DNA of 64,000 nt from Phycisphaerae bacterium. GTDB taxonomy: Bacteria > Planctomycetota > Phycisphaerae > Phycisphaerales > SM1A02. The notes under the pieces are model-generated. The model searched no databases. It saw only the letters and a list, made by a program, of their open reading frames with translations, and was not told where the DNA came from. The first letter of the stretch is position 1. The number at the start of each line of letters is the position of its first letter. Location: positions 1 to 64,000 of the forward strand of contig PKCS01000039.1 of NCBI GenBank assembly GCA_002862305.1, read 5' to 3'. The position numbers and the translations under genes are program-made. Shown here in pieces: positions 8,251 to 16,567 of this stretch.

Positions 8251-10866
8251 ATGGCTGGCCGCCCCTTCGTCCGCATCCTCGCACCGCTGCTCTCGATCCT
8301 GGTGGGCCTTCCCGCGATCGCCGTCCCCGCCCCGCAGGAGACCGTCGACACCTGGCTCGAGGAACGGGGCCTCGATCGACTGCGCATGCACGCGCTCCGA
8401 GCGCGGGTCGCGGACCGTTCCCTGCGCGATGACCAGCGTGAACGGCTCACCGAGCAGCTGCTGGCGGTCTACCGCAAGTTGCTCGCCGAATCACCGGATC
8501 CCGCCTTCCGCGATGAACTCACGGAGCTCATCGGCCTCATCCTCGATGAGATCAGCGTGGTGCAGGGAGACCCCATCCGCCTTGACCTCTACACCTCGGA
8601 GTGGCGGGCACTGATCACCTCCGGGCTCAACGCCCTCCTGCTGCGCCGGGGCGGGGAGGTCGACGACCAGGCCCTCCTGGCGTCGATGCTCGACCTGTCC
8701 GACCGCATCGACGAGCTGCTGCGTCGCACCACCACCCGATCCCGTCGGGCGAACCAGGAGCTCCGGGAGGCCCAGGGAGCCGAGGTCCTCCGTCGCACTC
8801 GTTCCTTCGACGAGCTCGAGGACACCCTGCGCAAGCTTCGAAGCCTCAGTGGGTGGGTGCACGCCTACCTCGGCTGGTTCACCGACGACGTGGCCCACGC
8901 CAACGTCGCCCAGAGGATGTTCGCCTCCCTCCTCTCGAGCGACGGCTCGCCCTTCGTGGTGCCTTCCGACGGCGAGGTCTCCGTCCAGCGCCGATCGGAG
9001 GACTGGTACGCCGAACTGATCATCGGGATGGCGATCGCCCAGGCCCCGGAGGCGTCCTTCGCCACCGTCGAGGCCTGGCTCGACCTGCTTGCCATCGAGT
9101 CCGCCTCCGAATCCGCGCGTCGGCAGGTGCCCTTCTACCGGCTGGCCCTGCTGCTCGGTGGCGACGACCCGGATCGCTTCCGGGAGGCGGAGCGCCTGCT
9201 CGGCGAACTCGGCCCCGCGGCCTCCTCCGACTGCCTCCGACTCGCCTGCATCGAGGCGCTGGTGCACGCCGAGGATGATCCCGGGGCGGCCGCGATGGTG
9301 CCGGCGCTGCTGGAGCGACTCGCCGACCGCGGGGAGATCCTCGAGCTGGTGGATCTCTCCACCCGCTTCCCGATCGACTCGCTGCCCCCGGAGACGTCGC
9401 TCTTCCACTTCATGCGTGGCTGCCGTTCCGCGATCCAGTCACGTTCGGAGGACGCCCGCGGCGAGGACGCCGCGGCCCGGGGGACGGCCCTCGCCGCCCT
9501 CGCGGATCTCGACCTCGTCCTCGAGGATGCCGGCGAGGCGACCGATCCCCTGGCCCGGCAGGCCCTGGTGCTCCGCGCCGAACTCAACCAGTTCCTGGGT
9601 CGACCGCTGGCCGCCGCCCGCGATTTCTCGTCCGCGGCGGGGCGTGCCGAGGGAACGGAGGCGGGGGACCTGCTCTGGCGAGGGATCGCGGCGCTCCCGC
9701 CCACCGACCCGCCCGCCGCCGACCCCGAGGTCGATCCGCTGAGGACCAGCCTCATCGACCGGCTGCTCTCCGCGCACCCCACCCACCCGAGGGCCCAGGC
9801 CGCGCGGCTGCTTCGGCTCGAGATGCAACAGGAGTACGGATTGCGGGACGCCGAGGAACTGCTCCAGACGACCAACGACCCCGCCACCAGCGGGCTGGCA
9901 CTTCGGAAGGCCGCCTCGATCCTGTACCAGGCCTGGTCCGAGGCCTCGGGGGCCCTGCGTGCGGAACTCGGGGCACGGTTCATCGAACTCGTGGACCAGC
10001 CGGAGGTGGTCTCCGCCGAGGGACGGTTCGCGGAGCCCGACCTCGGGCTCCTGCTCGCCCTCCTCAGGGTCTCCCTGCAGTCCGAGCCCCCCGATCTCGC
10101 CCGGTCCCGCGGGGTCATCGACGCCATCGACCTCGCCTCCGCCGAGCGACCCGCGATCCTCGCGGATCGCGGGCTCGAGTTCGAGGCGCTCCGCTTCGAG
10201 CACGACCTGCTCGCTCCCACCCCCGACCTGTCCCTCGTCGTGGAGCGGCTCGGCCGTTTCGCGGAGTCGCCCGAGGATCCCGCCTCCAGGCGCTGTGCCC
10301 TGCTCGCGGTCCTCGCCGCGAACCGCCACCTCGACGGGAATCCCACGCCGCCCTGGACCTCCCGGCATCGCGCCGCGCTCTCGGCCACCCGGACCGCCGT
10401 GGCGATGCTCGTCGGCGAATCACCCTCCGTCGAGCAGGTGTCAGACCCCAGGAACTGGCAGCTCGTCCGCTCCCTCGCGGCCGCGGAGTACCTCGCGCAC
10501 CTCGGGGACGGCGACCAGGCCTCGTTGCTCCGCGCCCACGACCTCTACGCCGTCCTGCTGGAGGAACGTCCCATGGAACGCAGTGCGCTCTCGGGTTACG
10601 CCAGGGCGTCGACCGCGCTGGGCCGGGACGCCGAGGCGCTTCGCGCCTGGCGAGTCCTGATGAACAACACCCCCGAGGGAAGTGACGAGTTCCTGGAGAG
10701 CAAGTACCACACCCTGAGCCTCCTCGCCGAGACCGACCGCGAACTCGTCCGATCGATCCTCGAGCAGCACCTCGTCCTCTACCCCGACTACGGCCCATCC
10801 CCCTGGGGGCCGGAGCTGGCATCCCTCCACCGTGCGCTCGGGACACGCGGAAGGGGGGGGCCATGA
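8251..10866 (+). CDS. Large exported helical (TPR-like) protein, function unknown
   Basis: Encodes 871 residues: signal peptide at 1-26 (LAPLLSILVGLPAIA, then VPA), then an almost entirely helical, Leu/Ala/Glu/Arg-rich protein. Stretches near the C-terminus such as LYAVLLEERPMERSALSGYARASTALGRDAEALRAW (quoted in part) look like tetratricopeptide units, so a scaffold role is likely. No catalytic motif was found. The ATG is 3 nt after the ExbD-like gene, and its TGA overlaps the next ATG. Probably a periplasmic or outer-membrane-associated element of the same machine. Confidence 0.75.
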   Translation: MAGRPFVRILAPLLSILVGLPAIAVPAPQETVDTWLEERGLDRLRMHALRARVADRSLRDDQRERLTEQLLAVYRKLLAESPDPAFRDELTELIGLILDEISVVQGDPIRLDLYTSEWRALITSGLNALLLRRGGEVDDQALLASMLDLSDRIDELLRRTTTRSRRANQELREAQGAEVLRRTRSFDELEDTLRKLRSLSGWVHAYLGWFTDDVAHANVAQRMFASLLSSDGSPFVVPSDGEVSVQRRSEDWYAELIIGMAIAQAPEASFATVEAWLDLLAIESASESARRQVPFYRLALLLGGDDPDRFREAERLLGELGPAASSDCLRLACIEALVHAEDDPGAAAMVPALLERLADRGEILELVDLSTRFPIDSLPPETSLFHFMRGCRSAIQSRSEDARGEDAAARGTALAALADLDLVLEDAGEATDPLARQALVLRAELNQFLGRPLAAARDFSSAAGRAEGTEAGDLLWRGIAALPPTDPPAADPEVDPLRTSLIDRLLSAHPTHPRAQAARLLRLEMQQEYGLRDAEELLQTTNDPATSGLALRKAASILYQAWSEASGALRAELGARFIELVDQPEVVSAEGRFAEPDLGLLLALLRVSLQSEPPDLARSRGVIDAIDLASAERPAILADRGLEFEALRFEHDLLAPTPDLSLVVERLGRFAESPEDPASRRCALLAVLAANRHLDGNPTPPWTSRHRAALSATRTAVAMLVGESPSVEQVSDPRNWQLVRSLAAAEYLAHLGDGDQASLLRAHDLYAVLLEERPMERSALSGYARASTALGRDAEALRAWRVLMNNTPEGSDEFLESKYHTLSLLAETDRELVRSILEQHLVLYPDYGPSPWGPELASLHRALGTRGRGGP

Positions 10867-13826
10867 CGCATTCGCCACGCATGCGGTTCCTCGGCCTGGG
10901 CGAGGACGCGACCGACCACCAACTGCTCGGACTCCCCGCCGGGTCGACGCCTTCGGAGGCCGAGATCCGCGACGCCCTCCAGTCCCGACTGCGGTACCTC
11001 GATCGTCACCCCGGGGGGACCGGGGAGGACGCCATCGTGGTCCGGGAGGCCTTGCTGACGGCCGCCCTCAGGATCGCCGGCCTCCGTCCGGACTCCCCGT
11101 CCCTCCCGGATCCGCCGTCGGCCCGTCCCTCCCCGGCCCCGCCCCCGGGTCCCGGCGCCCCCGGCGCGATCACCGACTTCGACCGGGAGATCCTCGCCAT
11201 CCTGGTCGGCAACGGCGGGTGGAACCCCGCGAGTCGCGGGAGCCTCGTCGCGCTCGCCGCTCGCCACGGCGTCCACCCCTCCGCCTTCCTGAGGATCATC
11301 CAGGGATTGTCCAGGATGCTCCACGACGGCCAGTTCGCCCAGTTGCTCGGACCCGAGGTCGCCTCACGGCAGAGTGGAGCGACCGCGCTGCCCGCCCGCA
11401 GGCAGCCCTTGACCGACCCGGAGCCAACGAGCCTCACGCCGAGGTCCGGTGCTCGCGGCCGACGCGGTCGATCATCGACGCCATGGCTGCTGCTGCTGCC
11501 ATTGCTCCTGGCGGGCACGATGGCCCTGGTCGCTGCCATGCTCCTGCGATCCCGTTCCACGCCTCCCGCGGCGATTCCGGTTCCGGTCGATCCGGTCCTT
11601 CCCGTGGAGGCTCCGGTCGCGACCGAGGCCCCGATCGATCCCGGGGTGCTCCCGGTCGATCCGGTTCGTCCAGGTCCGGCCGCCGCGTCGATGCCCACGG
11701 TGGGGGAGATCCTCTGGTCTCCCTACCCCGCCTTCGACTCCGCGGGTACGAGTCCGCTCGCCCCGACCCCCCTCGAACTCCAGGAGCGGCGTGCCGCCCT
11801 CGATCGCCTGGCGGGCCGGATCGAGATCACCCGTGGCCTGGTGGGCCGGGAAGTGCTGGAGGAGTACGGGACGCTGGTCCTCGAGTCGGGGAACCAGTGG
11901 CCGCTGCTCGACTCCGGCCCTCGCTACCAGCTGATCCGCTCGAGTCGCGGACCGCTGCTGGCCGCCCGGGATCCGGCGGTCCGGGTGCAGCTGCTGGAGG
12001 TGCTCGAGGCACGCCTCGAGGACGCCTCCGGCGCCCTCGATCCCGCCTCGCTCTGGCTGCGAGGCTGGATCAGTGGGTTGCTGGGAACCCTGGTCGGCGA
12101 TCCCGACCAGCCCAAGGAGTTTCGCTGGCGGATTCGCCGGATCATCGGCGGTGCGGACCTCGATGCGCGGTCCACCACCCTCGGGGTGCAGGCCGGATTC
12201 GATCGCCACGCCGGCCGGTCGCTCGATGACTCGTTCGAGGACGTGCTCGGCTCCGCGATCGCCCGCCGTCCGGACACCGGTCGGCTCCTGGAGTCATGGC
12301 TGCTCGCGGAACGGGCCGTGCAGCATCCGGCGGTGTTCGAATCGGTGCTCCTGGATGCGATCACCCTCATCCTCTCCGGGGGGACCTTCTCCCCGGGGGA
12401 TGGTGTGGTCACCCTGCTGGCGGCCCTGGTCCGGGAGCTCGAGCTTCGTCGGGCGACGAATCCCGAGCTGGTGCTGCTGAACTTCGAGGACTGGTTCGGG
12501 GACCCCGAACTCGATTCCCGGAACCTCAACATCCTGACCAACCTGGTGCGCGCCTCGGGCACCGCACCCTGGTGGGACGCCTCGATGGTGCTCGAGGCCG
12601 ATGCCGGACCGGCGCGTCGGGAGGCGTTCGTCGCCACCCTCCGGGGGGCGTGGCCGCGATCCGGTGCGGGCGGGGGCTCGCGTGGCGTCCCGATCGAGGT
12701 GGGGGACCTGCTCAGGATCGACGAGCTGATGCGCCTCACCGAACGGCAACGCACCACCGACCTCGACCAGATGCGGAGGCTGCTGGTCAGCGGCGAGGTG
12801 TCCGCGGCGACTTCCGCCTTCGTGGAGGGGGATCGCCAGCTCGGACTCCGGCTCCTTGCTCGCGCCGAGGCCCTCTGGAACCAGCCACCGGTCGCCGACG
12901 GGATCTACGAACCCCTGCGGGGTTCCGGCACCGACGGATCGAGGGACCTCGGTTCCGCGGGGGATCCGCGCTTCCGCGTCGACGGCTCCTGGCGAAGGGC
13001 GTGGACCGCGGCCGGCAGCGACCTCTCCGCCCGGCGGGCCACCCTTCGCGAGCTGGGACAGTTCCCACCCGATACCGGGCTCGGACCTCGGGACGCCGGG
13101 GCCCTCGCGGAAGCCGCACTCCGGTACCACCCCACCACGCGGTCCATCGCCCAGGAGGTGATCCTCGAGCACTTCCCCCAGAGCGAGGCCATCATGCTCG
13201 GGTTGCTGAACGCCTTCGAGGGACGCCGGAACCGCGACGTCGCGGAGTTCCTGGACCGACTGCTCGCCCGGGAATCCCTTCCCGAGCGGGACTCCGAGCT
13301 CTGGGCGCAGCGGGTACGCGTCGCCCTGGTGAGGAACGCACTGCTGCTGCAGACCTCCGACCTGCACGATGTCGAGAACCTCTCCGACCTCTACGTGCGG
13401 CAGCTGGTCCGCAGGCTCGAGCAGGCCTCCAACGGCCTGCTCGCGGTCGGACTCGACGAATCACCCCAGGAACTCCTCGCTCAGTACGCCGCGCTGCTGC
13501 TGGAGCGGGCACGCGCGGTCTACGTCACCGAACCCGTCCCCGCGACGCTCGAGGAACTCGCCCGCCGCAAGGTGCTCCACCGCTCCACCGCGGACACCCC
13601 CCTCAAGCTGGTGGTCGCGGAACTCCTGGACGTCGCCGGGCTCTCCGCGTACCTGACCGCGGCCCTCCGACCGGACCTGGGACCGGAACTCGAGCGGATG
13701 CACCGGCAGCTGCTGCGGGAGGCGAGGACCGCCTCCAGCGTCCTCGAGCAGATGATCATCCTCGAGCGAGCGATCGCCCGATACACCTCGATGCAGCTGC
13801 AGGCCACCGGGGAGGCCGCCCGGTGA
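10863..13826 (+). CDS. Membrane protein with cytoplasmic J-like N-terminus and large exported region
   Basis: Encodes 987 residues. Residues 1-75 (FLGLGEDATDHQLLGL and following helices) resemble the degenerate J-domain-like opening of many planctomycete proteins, but there is no HPD motif. Pro-rich linker 76-102; a small helical module 103-160; one membrane segment at about 207-229 (LLLLPLLLAGTMALVAAMLL); then a Pro/Val-rich linker and about 700 helical residues without a recognised domain. The predicted topology is cytoplasmic N-terminus and periplasmic C-terminus, so it could carry signals across the inner membrane. ATG overlaps the previous stop; its stop overlaps the next GTG. Confidence 0.75.
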   Translation: MTHSPRMRFLGLGEDATDHQLLGLPAGSTPSEAEIRDALQSRLRYLDRHPGGTGEDAIVVREALLTAALRIAGLRPDSPSLPDPPSARPSPAPPPGPGAPGAITDFDREILAILVGNGGWNPASRGSLVALAARHGVHPSAFLRIIQGLSRMLHDGQFAQLLGPEVASRQSGATALPARRQPLTDPEPTSLTPRSGARGRRGRSSTPWLLLLPLLLAGTMALVAAMLLRSRSTPPAAIPVPVDPVLPVEAPVATEAPIDPGVLPVDPVRPGPAAASMPTVGEILWSPYPAFDSAGTSPLAPTPLELQERRAALDRLAGRIEITRGLVGREVLEEYGTLVLESGNQWPLLDSGPRYQLIRSSRGPLLAARDPAVRVQLLEVLEARLEDASGALDPASLWLRGWISGLLGTLVGDPDQPKEFRWRIRRIIGGADLDARSTTLGVQAGFDRHAGRSLDDSFEDVLGSAIARRPDTGRLLESWLLAERAVQHPAVFESVLLDAITLILSGGTFSPGDGVVTLLAALVRELELRRATNPELVLLNFEDWFGDPELDSRNLNILTNLVRASGTAPWWDASMVLEADAGPARREAFVATLRGAWPRSGAGGGSRGVPIEVGDLLRIDELMRLTERQRTTDLDQMRRLLVSGEVSAATSAFVEGDRQLGLRLLARAEALWNQPPVADGIYEPLRGSGTDGSRDLGSAGDPRFRVDGSWRRAWTAAGSDLSARRATLRELGQFPPDTGLGPRDAGALAEAALRYHPTTRSIAQEVILEHFPQSEAIMLGLLNAFEGRRNRDVAEFLDRLLARESLPERDSELWAQRVRVALVRNALLLQTSDLHDVENLSDLYVRQLVRRLEQASNGLLAVGLDESPQELLAQYAALLLERARAVYVTEPVPATLEELARRKVLHRSTADTPLKLVVAELLDVAGLSAYLTAALRPDLGPELERMHRQLLREARTASSVLEQMIILERAIARYTSMQLQATGEAAR

Positions 13827-14593
13827 GGGGGGGTGCCACGACGTTCCTCGCGTGCGGCGGCCTGCTGCTGGGCGCGACGGCACCGCGACCCCTCGCGATC
13901 CCCGACCCGGACTGGTCGGTGCGCCTCGAGCGCCTCGAGCCCTCGCGCCCCCTTGAGTACTTCGAGCTCGCGGAGGAGATCTGCGACGCCTCCGACGATC
14001 CCCGCGAGACCGGACTCGCCCTGCAGCTCTTCGCCCTCGCCGGGCAGCTGGACTTCGAGTCGCTGGGCTACAGCTCGATCCTCGCCATCCGGCACCACAC
14101 CACGGATCCCGACAAGAAGGCCTACCTCGAGGTGGCCGCAGGCCTCCTCTCGAATCGCGACCTGTTCGAACCGCCCGCCGGATTCCTCCCCCTGGTCTCG
14201 GAGGAGGATCGCATCGCCTTCGGCCGGATGCTCGCCGCGTGGCGCATGGGGCGACAGCCCGAGGTCTCCAAGCTGGTCCAGGTACCCGGGGTCCGTGCCC
14301 TGCTCGAGCGCTACGCCGAGGTGCTGGGCCGCGATCCCCTGACCCTGGTCGAGCAGCTCTCCTCGCGGCTGCCCTCGCTCGATGCACGCCAGCTTCGTCG
14401 CCAGCTGCTTCTGGAGTGGGCGGTCCTCGACCGGGGCGGACTCAACTGGTCCGCGGAACTCTCCTTCAGCGGGGGTGCGCCCCTGCAGATCATCGACCTC
14501 ATCGACTTCCAGGAACTCCTCGGCGTGGACGTCGGGCTCCCGTACTGGCGGGAGGGTGGATGGACCTCGGGGGCCACGCCCGGCGAGGCGTGA
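13823..14593 (+). CDS. Exported protein closing the Exb/VWA cluster, function unknown
   Basis: 256 residues from a GTG that overlaps the upstream stop (GTGA). The start VRGGATTFLACGGLLLGATA is a signal peptide; the rest is helical and rich in Leu, Ala and Glu with no recognised domain, ending GGWTSGATPGEA. The open frame continues far upstream, but that part is antisense-like sequence inside the previous gene and is ignored. Last gene of the cluster; it converges with the VKOR gene 30 nt away, where no clear terminator hairpin is seen. Confidence 0.7.
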   Translation: MRGGATTFLACGGLLLGATAPRPLAIPDPDWSVRLERLEPSRPLEYFELAEEICDASDDPRETGLALQLFALAGQLDFESLGYSSILAIRHHTTDPDKKAYLEVAAGLLSNRDLFEPPAGFLPLVSEEDRIAFGRMLAAWRMGRQPEVSKLVQVPGVRALLERYAEVLGRDPLTLVEQLSSRLPSLDARQLRRQLLLEWAVLDRGGLNWSAELSFSGGAPLQIIDLIDFQELLGVDVGLPYWREGGWTSGATPGEA

Positions 14594-14623
14594 ATCCCGG
14601 TCCGCTCGCAGTGGGGGGGTGGA

Positions 14624-16498
14624 TCACCCGGGGCCGGAGGACATCGGTTCCTCGGAGGCGGAGAGGATCAGGGCCTCGATGAACCCCTGGGAGTCGATCC
14701 CGGGATCCTTCCAGCGAGGGACGTGCCGCTGGTCGATCAGGATCACCGGGTTGTGGGATCGCCAGGTCCGCTTCTTGTCCTGCTCGTCCCGCTGGAGCTT
14801 GTTCTTGATCTTCGGCGAGGACATCGTCGCGAACACCTCCGCGGCGGGGAGCCCCGCGGCCTGGGCGATGCCCTTCGCGATGTCCTCCTGGCTCATCCGC
14901 CCACCGTTGGTGATCGCCCAGTCATGTGCCCGCCAGCGGGCCTCCTCGCCACCCAGCTCCCGGGCGGCCTCCACCCCGCGAGCGAGGTTCTTGGAATCGA
15001 CGACCAGCCAGGGGCTCTCCCCCCGGGACTCCCACGGGGCGTGTCGCCAGGCGTACTTGAACTCATGCCCCTTGGCCTGCAGGTCCTTCAGGATCTGTTC
15101 CGCCTGTCGAGCGGACTGGTGCTGGTAGTCCCCGAAGATCACCACTTCCACGGGGCCCTCGCCCCGCCAGGGCTCGAGGCGGTTGCCGGCGGTCGACCGG
15201 TTTCGTCCATACTTCCAGTCGTCGAAGAGCTTCTGGTTCCGTTCGGTCGGCCGGACCGACCTGCCGCCCGATTCCGCGGCGATGTTCACCGTCTTCCGGA
15301 CGTTGTTGATGTCGCCGCCCCCGTAGTACCACTTGAACTCGACCCCGTTGATGAACATCATCGGGGTGTAGAACAGGCCCAGCTGGTACCCGTCCTCCGC
15401 GTCGGCCCGGACGTCCTCCAGGACCTCGTCGCTGGTCATGATCTCGAGGAACTGCTGCGGGTCGAATCCCAGCTCCGCCAGGCCCTGGGCCAGCTGGACC
15501 TGGGTGAACGACCCCCCCCGGTCGAACAGCCAGTTGTGCATCCGCTCGAAGCCCTCCGGCCCGCCGATGATCCCCGCCGCCTCGGCGGCCCTCGCCGCCC
15601 AGCAGGCGTTCGGGTGCGCGGTGCGGAACGCCCGGTCGTTGCATTCCGTGCAGTAGGGGTAGTGCTTGATCGCGATCGACATGTCCTCGCGTTCCCCCTG
15701 GATGGTCGCGAGCAGCTTCTCGGTCTTCTTGCAGTCGGGGCACTGGTAGTCGGTGAAGAGCACCACCTGGACCGCGGCATCCTCGGGTCCGATCACGTTC
15801 CTGGCCTTGAGCCGCGAGATCGCCGCCTGGTCCGTGGTCCCCGCGGCGATCTCGGACTGGTTCGCGAGAAGACCCTCCGCGTTCCGTGCCCGCTCCCGCG
15901 AATTCTGCACCGCCAGCGCGACCACCAGCACCAGGGTGAGGGCGACGAAGGTGAGTCCGCCCACCGGATCGCCGGTCCGGACGACCTCCCCGTCCCGTCC
16001 GCCCCGCCGGATCAGCCAGTGGTTGCGAAGCGCTCCCGGGAGCCTCGGCTCGCGGGTGCCCCAGAGCAGGAACTCGGCGCAGCTCCAGGCCACGAGGTTG
16101 CCGACGTGGGAGACCAGGCACCACTTGCACAGGGCCTGTTCGCTGATCATGATCACCACGAATCCGACCGAGCAGAGCATCCCCAGCCGCATGATCCAGA
16201 GGTAGTAGCGGGAGAGCCCGCCCCGGAGCCAGATCACCAGCATCGAGGTGAAGTAGCACAGTCCGATGAAGGAGACCGGCCAGCCGATCCAGGGGATCGA
16301 TCCCCAGATGCCCGAGGTCACCTTGTCGCACCCGCTTTCCGGTCCGCAGCCGGGCAGGGTGGGGAAGAACTTCAGGGCGACGAGGGTCAGCATCAGGGTC
16401 GCCACGACCGAGGTCAGCAGCCCCAGCAGTCCCAGTACCCTGGCCACCATGGCGCCCGACCCGCCTTCGCCTTCCGGTATCTGATCGGTAGTGCTCAT
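14624..16498 (-). CDS. VKOR-DsbA-DsbA fusion: disulfide-bond formation protein
   Basis: Makes disulfides in exported proteins: VKOR takes over the DsbB role (quinone-linked) and DsbA oxidises clients. The about 624-residue product starts with a VKOR domain (about 18-160, several membrane helices) holding the loop cysteines C51/C57 and the CKWC pair (124-127). A further membrane segment (about 180-197) leads to a periplasmic DsbA-like domain with FTDYQCPDC (active CPDC 253-256) and cis-Pro in TP (378). A second DsbA-like domain from about 445 aligns as FGDYQHQSA, so the CxxC is replaced by HQSA (459-462), while an NP pair near 582 keeps the cis-Pro position. It therefore cannot exchange thiols and may bind substrate. 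A TACTAT box 6 nt upstream suggests a leaderless mRNA. Confidence 0.9.
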   Translation of the reverse strand: MSTTDQIPEGEGGSGAMVARVLGLLGLLTSVVATLMLTLVALKFFPTLPGCGPESGCDKVTSGIWGSIPWIGWPVSFIGLCYFTSMLVIWLRGGLSRYYLWIMRLGMLCSVGFVVIMISEQALCKWCLVSHVGNLVAWSCAEFLLWGTREPRLPGALRNHWLIRRGGRDGEVVRTGDPVGGLTFVALTLVLVVALAVQNSRERARNAEGLLANQSEIAAGTTDQAAISRLKARNVIGPEDAAVQVVLFTDYQCPDCKKTEKLLATIQGEREDMSIAIKHYPYCTECNDRAFRTAHPNACWAARAAEAAGIIGGPEGFERMHNWLFDRGGSFTQVQLAQGLAELGFDPQQFLEIMTSDEVLEDVRADAEDGYQLGLFYTPMMFINGVEFKWYYGGGDINNVRKTVNIAAESGGRSVRPTERNQKLFDDWKYGRNRSTAGNRLEPWRGEGPVEVVIFGDYQHQSARQAEQILKDLQAKGHEFKYAWRHAPWESRGESPWLVVDSKNLARGVEAARELGGEEARWRAHDWAITNGGRMSQEDIAKGIAQAAGLPAAEVFATMSSPKIKNKLQRDEQDKKRTWRSHNPVILIDQRHVPRWKDPGIDSQGFIEALILSASEEPMSSGPG

Positions 16499-16504
16499 GC
16501 CTTC

Positions 16505-16510
16505 ATAGTA
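16505..16510 (-). promoter_or_regulatory. Putative -10 box (TACTAT) of a leaderless promoter for the VKOR fusion
   Basis: TACTAT on the minus strand ends 6 nt before the ATG at 16498. GAAGG lies between them but too close to the start to act as a normal ribosome binding site. Fits the recurrent leaderless pattern of the window. Confidence 0.5.
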
Positions 16511-16567
16511 CGGTTCGCATGGACGTTTCTCCCCACAAAAAACCCATCTGGGGGCGGTGGTGGCGGT

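Noticed and set aside
12296-13822. Long upstream extension of the gene ending at 14593
   Set aside because: It lies inside the 987-residue gene in another frame and has Arg/Pro/Gly-rich shadow composition; the GTG at 13823 starts a signal peptide.
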